Assembly: GCA_019915135.1 (NCBI GenBank)
Contig: JAHLMK010000027.1
Location: 124,001 to 188,000, forward strand
Direction: 5' to 3'
From: Strobilurus pachycystidiatus
Lineage: Eukaryota; Basidiomycota; Agaricomycetes; Agaricales; Physalacriaceae
Length of the DNA stretch: 64,000 bases
Position 1 is the stretch's first letter; each line of letters starts with the position of its first letter. Position numbers and translations under genes: made by a program. Shown here one piece after another: positions 24,172 to 36,233 of this stretch. The notes below the pieces were generated by a model, which was not told where the DNA came from, ran no database searches, and saw only the letters and a list, made by a program, of their open reading frames with translations.

Positions 24172-24795
24172 CTTTGCCCCGGTGTCCCTACCACCGCCCG
24201 CCCGACATGTACCAGCGGTCACATGGATCAATCCATGTCCTCCACCAAGGAATCAGAGGATGAATGTCAATCGTATCCCGGAAAACAGGTTCTACCATGT
24301 GCATCCTATATATCTACCTATCTATGAGCTGTTGTGCTCCCATTGCCAGCCAGTTTATTTGGAGTCGTGCGGGGTACACTATCTCAAAGCAAGAGTTGTT
24401 CATTCTCCTTACAGCCTGGCGGACCCATTTCCTGCAATCATTCTCCGTTCTACGAAGGCGTCGATCCTCCTCGATCGACGTACCTTTCCCCGCAAAATTT
24501 TGCTCCCGCTGACCCTCCACTTGCATCACTGGCTTGGCAACCTGGGCCCCTGTTCTCCTTCCCGAAGGTATCGACGTTCACCGAACTGTCCCATGGCCGG
24601 TGTGTACCAGTGTCCGTCACATACACCTTTGCTGACTTATCGTGATAATAGCAGTGCCCAAAACCACACCGCAACCGGCCCATGAGTGTGTTACGACGGA
24701 CGTGCCTCGTCATATTCCTTGCGAACATCTTACCAACATGCGGTCGCGATACACCCTCATGTCCCTAATTCCTATTTGGACACAAGACAATACTC

Positions 24796-26673
24796 TCATA
24801 TATTTCCATTCCTAAAATCCAGTCCTAGACCTGCGAGGAGCTTCAACATCCCAACACGCTCGTTCTTCTCCAACCGTCTGGCCCGCTCGGCTTTGATCTC
24901 TTCATCGTCTATGTTCTCCGCCATCCACTTCCCAATGACGGCGTACTCCCTGTACAGCTTCATGGAAAGCTTGAAAGCCTCTGACTTCACCTTTTCATTT
25001 AACACGACATCCTTCTCGTCTAATTGGCAGCCATCAGCTCTGAATTTGTCTCGTCCCTATCTCTACGCACCAGCTCCTAGAATGCCGGCCTCCAACTCTC
25101 GCACGCATGTTGCTTGTCGCAGGCGCCAGATCCATGGAGCCCAGGCCTCGATCTCTTCCCATGATGCTACGTGCTTCTTGCCCCCCTTCCGGTCGGCTAG
25201 GGCGCACAGCTCAGGATGTGCCATCCTCCACAGAGCCAGTTGGGCCAAGCCTGCCTCCTTCTTACTGCTGGAGTAAGGGCCGCGCTTCGTCCCTCGCAAA
25301 TGATTCTCTCGGGGTCGTTTCTTGAATGGTTTACCGGCCTTCGTGAGCTTAACCTCGTCGGGCTGCCAGATTGTGAGTAGTTTGTTCATGCATTTACATT
25401 TCCTCGTACTCACTGCAAAACCGACAGTGACAACCACTAGGCCACAATCTGTCCCACTGATTAGAGTAATGGGAATGTAATGCTCGTGGTCATCGGCCTG
25501 CATCCTTTGCAAATCGGGAGTTAGATCCCAGTTCCAATCGTTCGGTTTCTTCACCAGAATCGCCAGTGGGACAGGCTTGCTCCCCCTCACCCCGCTGAAC
25601 ATGGAGATGCAGAGTCGTTCGCCGTCCGTCAAGACAAGGTCTTCGTCCCCCTTGGCCAGTTGCTCCAGGATTTGGATGATGATCTGGGAAATGATTCTCC
25701 AATTCATAGAGTATGCTGAGCCAAGCGATGGCCTCAGCTGTGCGCCACTGACAAGCAACTCCATGTCCGTCACATTCGAAGGATTCTCATAAGTTTCACC
25801 CTGTCCGAGTTCAAACCGGTCATCGATCAGGCGCAACACTACGTGGTAGGGTTCTTCAGGATCTATGGTCGAGAAGTTAAACCATGGAATTGAAGAATTC
25901 GAACTTGAACGAACCCAGTTCCTTCCGTAACCCCCTTGTTGGGTCGTATTGGATTTGTCTCATGGTGATCTCGTCCATCCGAGCTAACCAGTGTTGTGAA
26001 GGAGACAGGCAGCAGATACAAACACAGTGTACACACCTTTCTTGCGCACTGGTCTTTCGTCGTTCACCTCAGCTGTCCCCTTTCGCTGTTCCTTGTGTGG
26101 CGCTCTTTTGATTCCCCTAATCTGCTCCTCGTCGGCTTCGTCCTCCTCATCGTCCTCCTCGTCGTCCTCGGATTCGTCCTCGTCGTCGTCAGAATCCTCA
26201 GATTCGTCGTCGTCGTCCTCGTCGTCGTTGGGTGCCAATTCCTTGCCATTCGACTGCGCAGGTGTCCCCTTCGATATGCGTGTCTGATCTTCCTCATCCT
26301 CGCTCGTATCTTCATCCTCGCTCGTATCTGTGCGTCTGCGGGAGGCTACCGGCCTTTTGTCCTGTGCGGGCTCCCCACTGTCCTGCCGCAGCTCCTCTCC
26401 GACGGTTGTTGGCCCGTTGTCCTTCTGACCTGCAAACGCGTCGTGCATCCCCACTGGCCCCTCTTGAGGCGGCGGATGGAGCTTCTTCTCGCTCAACAAC
26501 CGCTTCACCACAAGCTCCAACCTGGATAGCTCAGCGTGCGGCGAGTCAGCAACCTTTGCCCAGTCTACTGGAATTCTTTCCTTTTCGAACCACTCGCGGA
26601 GGCTAACTGCGCTAGTGCCAGTGCCTCCGCGGTTATCCCTACCGCCCCCGGGGTTCCTATGTGCGACAGACAT
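24796..26673 (-). CDS. Acidic unrecognised protein, element region
   Basis: Unrecognised. It starts MSVAHRNPGGGRDNRG, then a helical part (SLREWFEKERIPVDWAKV) and a very acidic stretch (repeats of DTSEDE, EDDEEDDEEDE) that ends in KRAPHKEQRK. The next exons read RMDEITMRQIQYDPTRG and GSFKFEFFNSM, then HVVLRLIDDRFELGQGE, LISGTDCGLVVVTVGFAV and a basic KPFKKRPRENH. A GT-AG intron (about 25018-25073) joins this to a last helical exon (KWMAENIDDEEIKAERARR) ending DFRNGNI. The pattern of an acidic low-complexity arm plus a globular domain suits a nuclear or chromatin protein, but that is inference. It is transcribed in the same direction as the KDZ-type gene upstream. Confidence 0.6.
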
Positions 26674-26985
26674 ATCCTGTTTAGCTTGTCGTCAATGTTT
26701 ATCTTGTTCAGCTCGCTCGAACACGAACCCGCAGACTCTTGAAGTCCACGCCGTCCCTATACTCTACGTAAGTCTTTTGAATCCCTGACCCGAAGGGCGT
26801 TACTTACAGAACACCCCCAGTGAGCGTGTGGGGTCTAACATCGGGAGGCGACATGACGGTCAATGATTTTGTCGGCCTATGGGCGTGACTATAACCTCCT
26901 CTTTCAGGGGCATGTTCCACTCCACGTTACATATGTCATGCATGCTAGCACGCCGTGCCGTTTATACAAAGTCAAGCGAATACGA

Positions 26986-29287
26986 CTACTGTCCAGTTGA
27001 TACACTTGCAACATCCCAATCTCCTCTAAGATAGTCCTCCGGCATACGGCGAGCATTCCTCCCCTTTCGAATCAACTCTTGATGTATCCTCTCATTCCGC
27101 ATCTTGATCATTTCGTCCAAGAAGAACTGATAGCTGGTACTGTCTCGTTAGCGGGGCATCTACGGCAGTTGCACCAAACCTCATACTGCGTGATGTGCAT
27201 CTGTGCCACAATCGTTGCGAAGCCACCGAACCAGGCATTTGTCTGCTCTGCTGCAGACGTATTGAACACGCACTGGTTATTTATGAAGACCTCCGCAAAT
27301 TTGGCCGGATTGCAGTGCTTGTTGCAGTACTCATCTGTTCCCTTGTGGCACTTCCAGGCATGGAAGATGTCGACGACGAAGGCCATCCTCCGCTCAAAAT
27401 ATGTGTCGCGTTGCTTCCGCAGATGCCTCAAAAGAATGCACGCCTTGTCGTAAAAAGTGTACTCTGGCATCGAGCCAGGATACCAAGGCGGGCAGACTGA
27501 CTTCAAGAACAACTGGAAGGGGAAATCGTCAAATATTGGCGTTACATGCGACAGCTAAACCTACCGCAACACTCTTCACGCCCTCCGAACCAAAAAGAGT
27601 CGTTCGTCCGGGAATTATACCGCACGGTCGCACAACCAACTGCTCGCAGCACGTGTACTTCCGCTGTCGACACTTCTTCACAAAGGCTCGGGTGGCTTGC
27701 TCGGTCTCTTCTGGTCGTTCCCCAGCCTGGATGTTACCAATGCAGTGGTCATCTCCCCCCCCCCGCCGGTCGTACCTCGGCCAACCCCGCATTGGGGACA
27801 TACCCTCCCTGGGCATAGCGGCGCCTCAGTTCACGATATGCCTTGCCCCTGCGCTCAGCCATCTCCACCTCCACCTGACGATGTTCCGTACATGCCAGAC
27901 AACCTTGTCTGGCCTTCTCCGAGCACGCCACAACAAAACAATCGTGATGTTTGTAAGCATGGTCAGGACAGAACCTGTCTTGTGGCGAGACGAGTGGTTT
28001 TACGCACAATTTCCCCTTCTCGTGGATGGAGCACACAGCACATTGCACACTAACACCGTCGCAAGCCCACATACTCATCTTCTCTGCATGTTAGAGTTCT
28101 GGTCAGTCGCTGATCAAAGCATGCGGTGGGACCACTGACTCGTGTCCCCGTTCCCAGTCTTGAGGCATAGGTGACAAATGTCGCACGCGTGATCCCAAAG
28201 GTCTTGACCAGGCCCTGTCATCCTCTGGTTGCGCCGTCCAAGGGCGTCGTGATATCGAGTGCGCCGTCGTGACTCGTGATGTGGCAGGTGCAACTCCCCG
28301 CCACCGTGGTCGACTAGATCTTTTAGGAGAGAATATAGCCAGAAGGATCCCAGCACATATTCGCCTTTGAGCTCCCAAAGCAGGTTACTTCGTGTTGGAT
28401 ATTTCTGGGACCCATATGTCAGGTTGTAAACATCAGCGATGCGGCCAGCTGAAGACCTAAGGTTCTGGTCAGATAAGACCAGCATGATTAATGACGGGCG
28501 GTTGTCACTGTTGTATATTGAACTGCCATCGAAAACTTTCCGCCGCCTCGCGCTCAATGTAGACGGAATCCTCGATTTGCAGGTACTTTGGCAACCCCTC
28601 GTAATAGCGGCGTATAGACGACATTTCACTCGGATTTTGAACATAGTATCCCGGATGGTGTGATGCCTTACATGCTGAGGTGCGACGCGAGGCGTCATTC
28701 CTGTAAGTATACTTTGGACTGCCATGTCTGATATGACACTCACATTTGCAATAGTAGCTCTGCGAGAATACCGGAAGGATACCACGTTTCCATGTATACA
28801 GGCGGGCTTGCGCTGGCGGATTGTGTTTCATGTTCGTCCGCCCACAGAACTGGCATGTCTCGGTCGGTGGTGCGATTGTCTCGGAACCTACATGAAGAGT
28901 CCATTAGTACTGTGTCATGATGCCTTATAGCACTCGCCCACCCAGCTTGGTGTCATGTCCATGTTCCGCCAGCAGCTCGTCAATGGCCTGCTCATCTCGC
29001 CGGAATGCACCAAAACTGTGGCGAAGAATCTCCCAGAGAGACTGGACGTCAACGGCTGTCAAGCGCAGCGCACTGGTTAGCGTCTGGACGACCTCGGTTG
29101 GAAGGGAGGATGGATTGGGTGTTTTGACCGTGCAAAATCGTTTTTGGTGTCGTACAAGAATGTCGATGAAGGTGGTGAGCTGGTTGATCTGCAACCGTAC
29201 CGCAAGCTCGGGATGCTGCTGTAGACCCTCCAGCAGTTGGGTTAGCAGTGCGACGGCGCTATTGGGTGTTGCAGGCAGCCAATCCAT
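26986..29287 (-). CDS. KDZ-superfamily transposase with CxC5 and CxC6 clusters
   Basis: DNA transposase-type protein. It starts MDWLPATPNSAVALL. The CxC5-type zinc region reads TCQFCGRTN, then LYTWKRGILPVFSQSYYCK, the next exon CKASHHPGYYV and RRYYEGLPKYLQIED. A middle block has SAGRIADVYN and LLWELKGEYVLGSFWLYSL. The CxC6-type cluster reads CDGVSVQCAVCSIH, RFCPDHAYKHHDC and GCLACTEHR. The C-terminal transposase-like part has YTFYDKACILLRHLRK, FVVDIFHAWKCH, DEYCNKHCNPAKF and FNTSAAEQTNAWFGGF, and ends YQFFLDEMIKMRNERI. Asp and Glu in the VDIFH and AAEQ motifs are candidate catalytic acids. CxC5 and CxC6 are known as cysteine clusters attached to KDZ transposases. Several introns are needed; one junction near 28530 is not resolved and could hide a break. 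Confidence 0.8.
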
Positions 29288-29413
29288 GTCTTATGGTGAT
29301 CGTAGGCAAAGAGGACCGGCTCAATGTTTCGCAACTGGTAAGCATGTGGGCACAGCCACTTCGTCCATTTGGCTGGAACTGACTGATCTTCTATATAGGA
29401 CCCTAAATACACA

Positions 29414-31003
29414 CTACTCGTCCTCTGTGACCTGGCGAGACCGTGTGCTACATCCCTGCAACGCCTTCTTTAGTTTGGCTGGTGTGGTCTTGGTGTCCTT
29501 GACGTCGAGGTCTTGGAGCTCAGCGATCTTGTGCGCCATGGCGGCGTTCGTGCTGGCTTCGTCCAACAGAGCTCCAATTCGTTGACAATCTCTAAACCAC
29601 CCCGCTGATACACTCAGCAGGTTACACTTGTCATCAACGGTAACCTTCAGCCGTCGAACGTCTGGAAAAGCGGAAGCAGCTGTCAGTATGTCTACTAGCA
29701 CACACCGCCATCGACCACGTACTATCTTCCCTCTCCTCAGGATTAATCTCCCCGAGGTTGGACTTCTTGCTCAAGTTATACATATACCCGGCCCAACGCA
29801 TCAGATCGCCGACCTTCACTGGCTGGTTGTCGGTTTTGTTCATGATTTCGACGACAACCTCGTTTTCGCCTAGGTGTGACTCGAGGTATTTCCCCACAGT
29901 AACGTGTCTTTCTGTCGTGTTGACATTAACCTGTAGATCGGTCATTCGCACCAATACAGCTCGACGCCACTTCGAGCTCACCTTGTGCTCGATCTTCGAG
30001 AGGTAGAGCTTGATCACCGGGCAGGGATGGCCGTTCGTGTCTGTACCAAGGATGGGCACCGACAATTCACTGTCAGGACAGCCCGGAGCGAGATGGTGGG
30101 CGGGACGGGTGTCCTGCTTCGTCACACCGTATGTGCCAAACTGAACCTTGACCAGTTTGACGAGTAGAGGGTAGTTGATGTTGAACCCCAGGGCCAAGAC
30201 AACGAAGAATCCCTCATCGTTGTTATTCCAGGGGATGGACCCGGCATCGCGGGCGCGTGCCTCAACGCCTAAGCACAGGTTGTGCATCATGGTTTCCAGG
30301 TTGAGGGTTCGGCCGGCGTCACCTGTAGTGTAGGCATGCACAGGACCCCAACAGGTCGCTTCCCACGTCTCCCAGGAGCCTTCATTTTGTGATCGTTCGT
30401 CTCTGACTCTGAGTGTGTGCCATAGATTGTTGGGGAGGCGACCATCGCCTGCATCACAGAAATTACCAGTTAGTCTTTGGCTGCAATCAGAGCATGAACG
30501 GCTCACCAGCCTCATCATCATCTTCCTCCTCTGTATCACTGAGGGGATCGCTGTCGATGATCAGTCTAGTTTCCTCGTCCGTTGGGATAGACATGGAGCC
30601 GTTCCTGACAAGGCTCAACACCTGTTTCTCCAATGGTTCCAAAGTGATAGAACAGTTCGTTCCAATGCGAAGATGTGTCGCCAGCCGATCCCAACGCACA
30701 GTGCAGCCGGCACGAACCAAAGCGTCCTTGGCCTGTATCAGACTGCCGGACCGGAAAAAGCAGAGGTTTTTGGTATCCTTGGCAAATGCAGCTACTGTCA
30801 TGTACAAGTGCTGCACGAACGGCGCGTTGGTAGCAGGTCTCCGCAATTTGTTCACGCACGCACCTCCACGGCTGCCATGTCTAGCCCTTCGCTGTAAAGG
30901 AGGGATTGGTAGTCAGTCGCGGTGCCCACGGCGCCCAAGTCCGCTGGCTATGCTCCACTCACAGGTCTGTGATCTTCAGGTTCTGTCCATAATTCGCTGC
31001 CAT
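29414..31003 (-). CDS. Unrecognised protein, element region
   Basis: Unrecognised. The start MAANYGQNLKITDL is followed after introns by NAPFVQHLYMTVAAFAKDT, an acidic DTEEEDDDEAG, then LWHTLRVRDERSQNEGSWE, NLCLGVEARARDAGSIPW, FFVVLALGFNINYPLLVKL and RAVLVRMTDLQVNVNTTER. A last exon reads RRLKVTVDDKCNLLSVSAGW and ends RSRQVTEDE. Small introns near 30455-30505, 29665-29725 and 30850-30965 restore frame. No known domain is visible. The gene lies 127 bp upstream of the KDZ-type gene and 149 bp downstream of the cysteine-cluster gene, all on the minus strand, which suggests one element. Confidence 0.58.
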
Positions 31004-31151
31004 GGTTCAAGGAGAGGGACGGGATGACACAGCCACATCGCTCTGGAACAGATCAAACGAACAGATCAAACTTAAAGTGTGACTCTCTTTGGCATGCACC
31101 GCGGGGTTTACCTAGTGACTACATACACACAGACCACCAAATATCTAGGTC

Positions 31152-33427
31152 TCACTTCTCCTTTGGGAGCATGTCCTTGAATTGCTTCCATGTCGCCCCC
31201 TTTTGCGCACACTCATTGAACACCACTTTGTTGTCGAAGTAAATCTTAAAGTTGTCCCAAACAGAATTTCGAATGCTTTCGAATGATCCTGGCTTGACCT
31301 AAGAGGGGGAGGGGGTGGGGGTGTCAACATGTTGAATACCGGCGGCAAACGACTAACATACCTCAGGCGGAAAAGCTCCACTCCACGCCCGTTCAAAGGC
31401 AGCCTTGCGATCACGTTCTCCGTGTTCCTTCTCATAGGCCTCAAAAAAACGCTTGTTGTCGACGCAGTAAATCACAGGAAACTTGGCCCCAGCTCTATAC
31501 CCTGCCAGGTGTGCAAATGCTGGCGGAAGATGCGTCGGCGCAGGCTTTTGGGCACTTTGACTCTTGTTGGTGTGGGCTTTCGCTACGAAGGGCGAAGATG
31601 TCGTTGTCATGAGGGCTACCGAGTCATCGTCGTCGTCGTCATCTATGTCGATGTACTCGATCTTTGATTGTCCAGTCGCCTTTGCAGGGGAAGAGCTCGG
31701 AGGCGGGTAATCCATAACGTCGTCGTCAAAGTCAAGAATAATAGAAGACTTTGGGGGATCTTCATCTTCGTCAACAAAAAGTTGTCTCCTGAAAGATACG
31801 TTAGCTCAGGGTCGACAGCACGAAGGGAGGATGGCGGTGACGCCACTGACGACAAGGACGCGACGGAGGGAGTGGAGTCATCCTCCTCGTCAGTATCAAG
31901 AAAGATTATGCCCCCCGGCCCCGGCGATGGCAAAAGGACACGCGGTTCCCTACAGTCGGGATAACGATGAGCGACACGCAGTTCGACGAAGTCTTAACCA
32001 ACCGTTTGACACGTTTGGTCGGCGTCTTGTCTGTTTCGCCTCCCTTGTCCTGGGTGGGTCGCTTCTTGTCCGGTTTTGGGTACGCGGTCAAGTGTAGGAA
32101 GGACTGGCTGTCGCGAGGGGGCACGCTAGGCATACCTGTTTGAGTGACCCAATCCGGAGTCTCTCCAGCCAGTGGAGGTCCACCAACAGCACAGACATAG
32201 AGTGACTGCCTTGTCGTCACTGCGCAATGGTCGCGAAGATGTGGTATCTCCCACAGTGGGACGAAGGGATACGTTTTCCCAAGTGGTTCGCTGTGTGGCA
32301 GTAAGGGTGGATCGGCCATCTATCTCAACCGTGAGTCATGTGCTGTGTAGTGCAAAAGAGTATGCTTACCGTTGGCCACAGATATAAGCGAGCATCCGTT
32401 CGAGGACCGGTCGCGGATGGGGCTGGAAGACCATCCGAATGTCGGCTGGAGGAACCCTTCTGGCCACTGGCCTGGAGGGTCTGGGCGGCGACGACAGGTT
32501 CAGCAAAGAACTGTTTGAGCTGGGGGCTCATGTTCTTGGAATACTGCACACTCTGTCCAAAGGGAGCTGCTTCCTCGTCACTTGAGTCCGTCAGTCCGGG
32601 ATCTTTCCTGGAGGGCGTGCATGTCGCCTTTGGCTTGGTTCCCTCGGTCGACTTTCCGGTGGGGTTGGGGCGCTTGGACGGCGCGGCGTCGGACTTCGCA
32701 GCCGTCTCAACCTTCTTTGGACGTCCGGGTTTTTTGAGAACAAGCTCCTCTCCCGGCAATGGGTTCTTGTGAGCGATACATTGTGCGTGTGTCTTCTCGG
32801 CGTTCTTGTACACAACCCACTCCTTGCAGCACAGGAAGCAAGCCTTGTGCGGACAGTCTTTGTTTTTCTTGAGAGGAACCCCCTGGCGATCCTTTGGGCA
32901 GAGACTTTTGAGTTGACATGGGTGTTCGGCTGCGTTAGTGGGAAGGCAGGTCAATTTTGGCTCAACGGTTCTTTCAGAGAACGCACGCTGGGCTGGGGGG
33001 ACACCACGGTATTCTGCGAGCTCTGGAGCATGGAATGTGTTCCAGGTGTTCTTGTCCGCGTCGAACCAACGCACATCTTCGCCTGGTGGCAACCATCAAA
33101 AATGGCCGGCAGTGGCGTATTTTGGATGGTCGGCGTCATAAAAGAACTTGTTGCGGCACTGTTTGCGTCTCGGTCGTCAATGATGAGAACAAGGAGCTAG
33201 GGAAATCGGCGCACTTGCTGATAGGTCTTGCCTTTGTTGTCTGTGTTGTTCTTGCCCGAAGAGATCTTGGGCTTGGACCACCAGTGATTGCAAGGACATT
33301 TTCCCTCTGCCATGGGGGACACGTTGCAGGCAAGTTGCGAGAACGGACCCGGAGCGGACTTGAGTCCTGCGAAGCTGATTTCTGCTATATGTGATGTACG
33401 CGGAGTTGGTGACTTTTTCGGCGGCAT
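31152..33427 (-). pseudogene. Cysteine-cluster protein, in-frame stop
   Basis: A multi-exon gene starting MPPKKSPTPRTSHIAEIS. The first cluster reads GKCPCNHWWSKPKISSG, then GKTYQQ-CRNKFFYDADHP and AGHF, a layout like the GRF-type or related zinc finger used by nucleic-acid-binding proteins. A TGA at 33096-33098 falls between GHF and WLPPGEDVRWFDAD, where the protein should run on; no splice choice of usual size removes it. Downstream are a second cluster (CPHKACFLCCKEWV, HAQCIAHK), basic linkers (KKPGRPKKVE), Ser/Asp-rich stretches (YIDIDDDDDDD) and a C-terminal domain with FFEAYEKEHGERDRKAAFE that ends MLPKEK. The function is unknown and DNA binding is inferred. It is either freshly broken, or this is a base error or a read-through stop. 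Confidence 0.55.
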
Positions 33428-34669
33428 AGTCTGAGCTAGATGTAAATGAAGGTTGGCAACATACGCCATGATCTCACTTGCAAAGGCTGATGCCGTTAAT
33501 ACTCCCACCTTCATTGGCTATGTGCTCCCCGAATGCGGGTCATGCAAGTTGTCGGACTATGGAAGCTAATGAATGGGAGTGAGCTCTACGCGCCCCAGTG
33601 CATGTCATGCTTTCCGCAAAGGGTGATGTACGCTGAATTGGTCACGGACGACATGTTCATTGGATTGGTCTAAAGGGCATGAACGTATGGCTCTAGCATG
33701 TCCGGCAAATTCGACATGACTTCCGGTGGAACAACGGCATAACCAGGCCCGTGGCGTCTTCATATTGTAACCAACGGATAGGGACCCAGCGATAGCAACA
33801 GACTTCAATCTCCAACTTCTCTGAATCGTCGTGTCTGCGCAAAGCGCTGCAACTCTGCAGTTAAGCAACATCAGCTAGGCGGTAAGGGGCACCCGGGACA
33901 GATAGGATGGGGGGTAGGGTCGAATGCTGCCCCAGCGTCGCCATGAGATTCGCGCAAAATGGCATCACGGTACATACACGCACAGGCGTGCAGATGACAA
34001 AAGCTTGCCGGCGCACCTTTGAAAGGATCGAAGACGCCTTTGTTGGTGGGAGAAGTGGTTGGTGATGCGCGGCTGTTTGCCCAGCAAGTCGTGGTGATGG
34101 TCAGGCATAGGTCATTGCGGCCGAATTGGGACGAAGCAATGTTGCGAAATGATGGTACACGGTACAAGATACGGGGTCTGCTCGATACATATTTTGCTCC
34201 AACTTCGAGTGAGATCTAAGTAGAAGAGGTGGACGCAGGGCGATTTGCGACTGGATACGTGATCTATATGAGGGTCAATATCTGCGATACCAGCGGGTGC
34301 GGGACCAGGAGCAGACCGAGGCAGGCATCCTGTAGCGGGTTATGTGGTTACTGTGCTTCCGAACGGGTAGAGGCGGTGAGAACGGCGGAAGCCATCGGAA
34401 GCAGTAATTCGCAGGTGCAGAACACTGAGTGTGGCATGGGTAGAGTGTATCTGGCCATTTACCAAGAACGCACCTTTTGGTACCAACGCTGACTGCGATA
34501 TCGACCTGAGGAGGGTGATGTCTTGACCGGTCGCTGCCATTCGGCGCCGCACATGCAGGTGCGAGAGCGACGAAAGACATCCATGACTGCAGAATGAGGG
34601 CGTATGAGCATGTTTGTCAGCATGAGGTGGGGATCGGCTTGGCACAGCCGACTTTCGATACTTGCCACG
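33428..34669. other. Stretch without a supported gene
   Basis: Minus-strand frames at 33605-33871 and 33871-34167 contain cysteines and protein-like pieces (TPRAWLCRCSTGSH, CANSRAS region), but they do not join with good splice sites and match nothing I recognise. They may be remains of another element gene. The right end holds the promoter side of the F-box/LRR gene that starts at 34670. Confidence 0.35.
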
Positions 34670-36058
34670 ATGGCGTCAAAATGGACTTGGTTGCCACCGG
34701 AGATGCACAGAGAGATTGCGGGTCACGTAGACCTGGATGCTCTCAAGTCTCTGACCTTACTTGACAAGTTCAGTCGTAACCATTATGGACCGGCCCTGTT
34801 GTACTCTGTGCGTGTGGAAGCCTACGACATTCGCTGGTTACCCAAGCTATGTGACGGGGTGATGACCCATGAAAGCTTGGAGGTGGACACAGTCAGTAAG
34901 ACTCTCTGCATACATTTCGTTTTTATTGAAGTCGTCCAATCTAGCGATTAGTTTGCCAGCTGGTGAGGGTTTGCAACGCGGCGGAGCACATACGAGTGCT
35001 TTGCCTGGCAGGCCTCGCTTTCGACTGGAAATCTGTGGTGCAGTTCATCACTGCAGTGCCTCAACTACGGACGCTGCGATTGGAATGCATTGACATGAAG
35101 CGGGGCAAGCAAGCTCTGCAAGGTTGGTTGAGGGACAATATGCGCATTCCCCTGCGTACCCTCCATTCGCTGCGGCGTGTCAATGTCGGCCATTGTCAGA
35201 TTGGCTTGGATTCACTGGTCACCGTCCTAGGACATCTGCAGGTGAAGGAGTTGATCTTGGAGAATGATATCGGGGGGGAATGGCATTCCTTCACCGTTGA
35301 TCGCCCGGTGACAGCTGGGTTGGAACCTGGTGTGGACTTGGTACGACCGAGGGAGCTGGAGGTTTTGGCACGCCTGGAAACCTTGGTCTTGCGGGATACC
35401 GCGGCTGTCGGGTCTGGACAGATCGCTGTATCGCCCGAGTTCTGGGGTTTGTGTCGCTCGTTGAGGGACTTGGAGGTCACTCTAGCCGGAGAGGTCGGCG
35501 AGGCGGTGATAAATGCAATGCTAGTTGCCTCGGGCCCTACCTTACGAAGGTTTACATTGGTCGATCGAAGTATGTATATCGTGTACAATCAAACCCAACC
35601 GTCACTGACGACTTCTTGCAGAAGCAACAGACGAATGGACTTCGGAAGTTAACCTTGTGTCATGCCCCCATCTAAAGGATGTCAAGATAGAGGGTGGGTG
35701 GAGGGGACGCCAAACCATCTGGCAAACCTTGAGGTCGGTTAGCAGGTGTGAAAATCTGGAAGTGACGTTTTATTTGGAGGATCTGGGTGATGTCCACGAG
35801 CTGGAGGGAGAATTTCACGGCTCGCCTTCTTGGAGCTTCCTCGACCAGATGCTCAAGGTGGCAGTTCAGGTCGAATGCAGGATGACAGTCAACGTATCCT
35901 GTGATATGAGTGTCTTGGGATGGAATGCGACGATGGCTGTCAGTGCCGTCACCAGCCCTCACTTCCGCCGCCATCTTTCTGAATGGTTGGCTGATGACGA
36001 TACGTGGACGCTTCGCACCAAGTGTGATGGTGCATCCTTTGTCGCTTCCTGGCTTTAG
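34670..36058 (+). CDS. F-box-like protein with LRR-type repeats (cluster copy 1)
   Basis: The N-terminus LPPEMHREIAGHVDLDALKS resembles an F-box (LPxEixxxIxxhl...L), which would bind Skp1 in an SCF ubiquitin ligase. After an intron (about 34892-34962), leucine-rich stretches follow: HIRVLCLAGLAFDW, LRTLRLECIDM, LHSLRRVNVGHCQIG, VKELILENDIGG and LETLVLRDTA. A second intron (about 35571-35621) precedes LKDVKIEGGWRGRQTIW and the tail that ends FVASWL. No degradation target can be named. It is one of several similar plus-strand genes in 34.6-44.2 kb. The F-box call rests on a short stretch. Confidence 0.6.
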
Positions 36059-36233
36059 GATTGTCCTGTATATACACATGAACATGCTCTATGGCTTTGA
36101 CATGTGCAAGATCTCGACGGATGTGCTCTGCCTTCGGGTGGTTCAATCGGCTCTGGTCCGAGCGAAGACAGTCGTTAGCTCCGCCCTGACTTATGTGTAT
36201 ATCACATGATCCCCATTCTCTTGACTAACAACT

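Larger units (their letters stand above)
15100..33427. mobile_element. Putative KDZ/TET-JBP type transposon region (composite)
   Basis: This block contains a LINE-like scrap, a TET/JBP-type dioxygenase, a CxC5/CxC6 KDZ-type transposase and several unrecognised genes, with three tandem-repeat arrays between them. TET/JBP genes and KDZ transposons are known to be linked and expanded in agaricomycetes. The boundaries shown are simply those of the outermost recognisable genes. I did not find terminal inverted repeats or target-site duplications by eye, so it may be one large element, several nested ones, or old debris. The neighbouring F-box/LRR cluster could also belong to it. Confidence 0.5.

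Noticed and set aside
26027..26529. Plus-strand Ser-rich and Val-rich frames at 26.0-26.5 kb
   Set aside because: They are antisense to the acidic Asp/Glu region of the minus-strand gene; poly-Ser and poly-Val arise from the GAC/GAG-rich codons read backwards.
33605..34167. Cysteine-containing minus-strand frames that might be another element gene
   Set aside because: No convincing start, splice chain or family pattern could be assembled.
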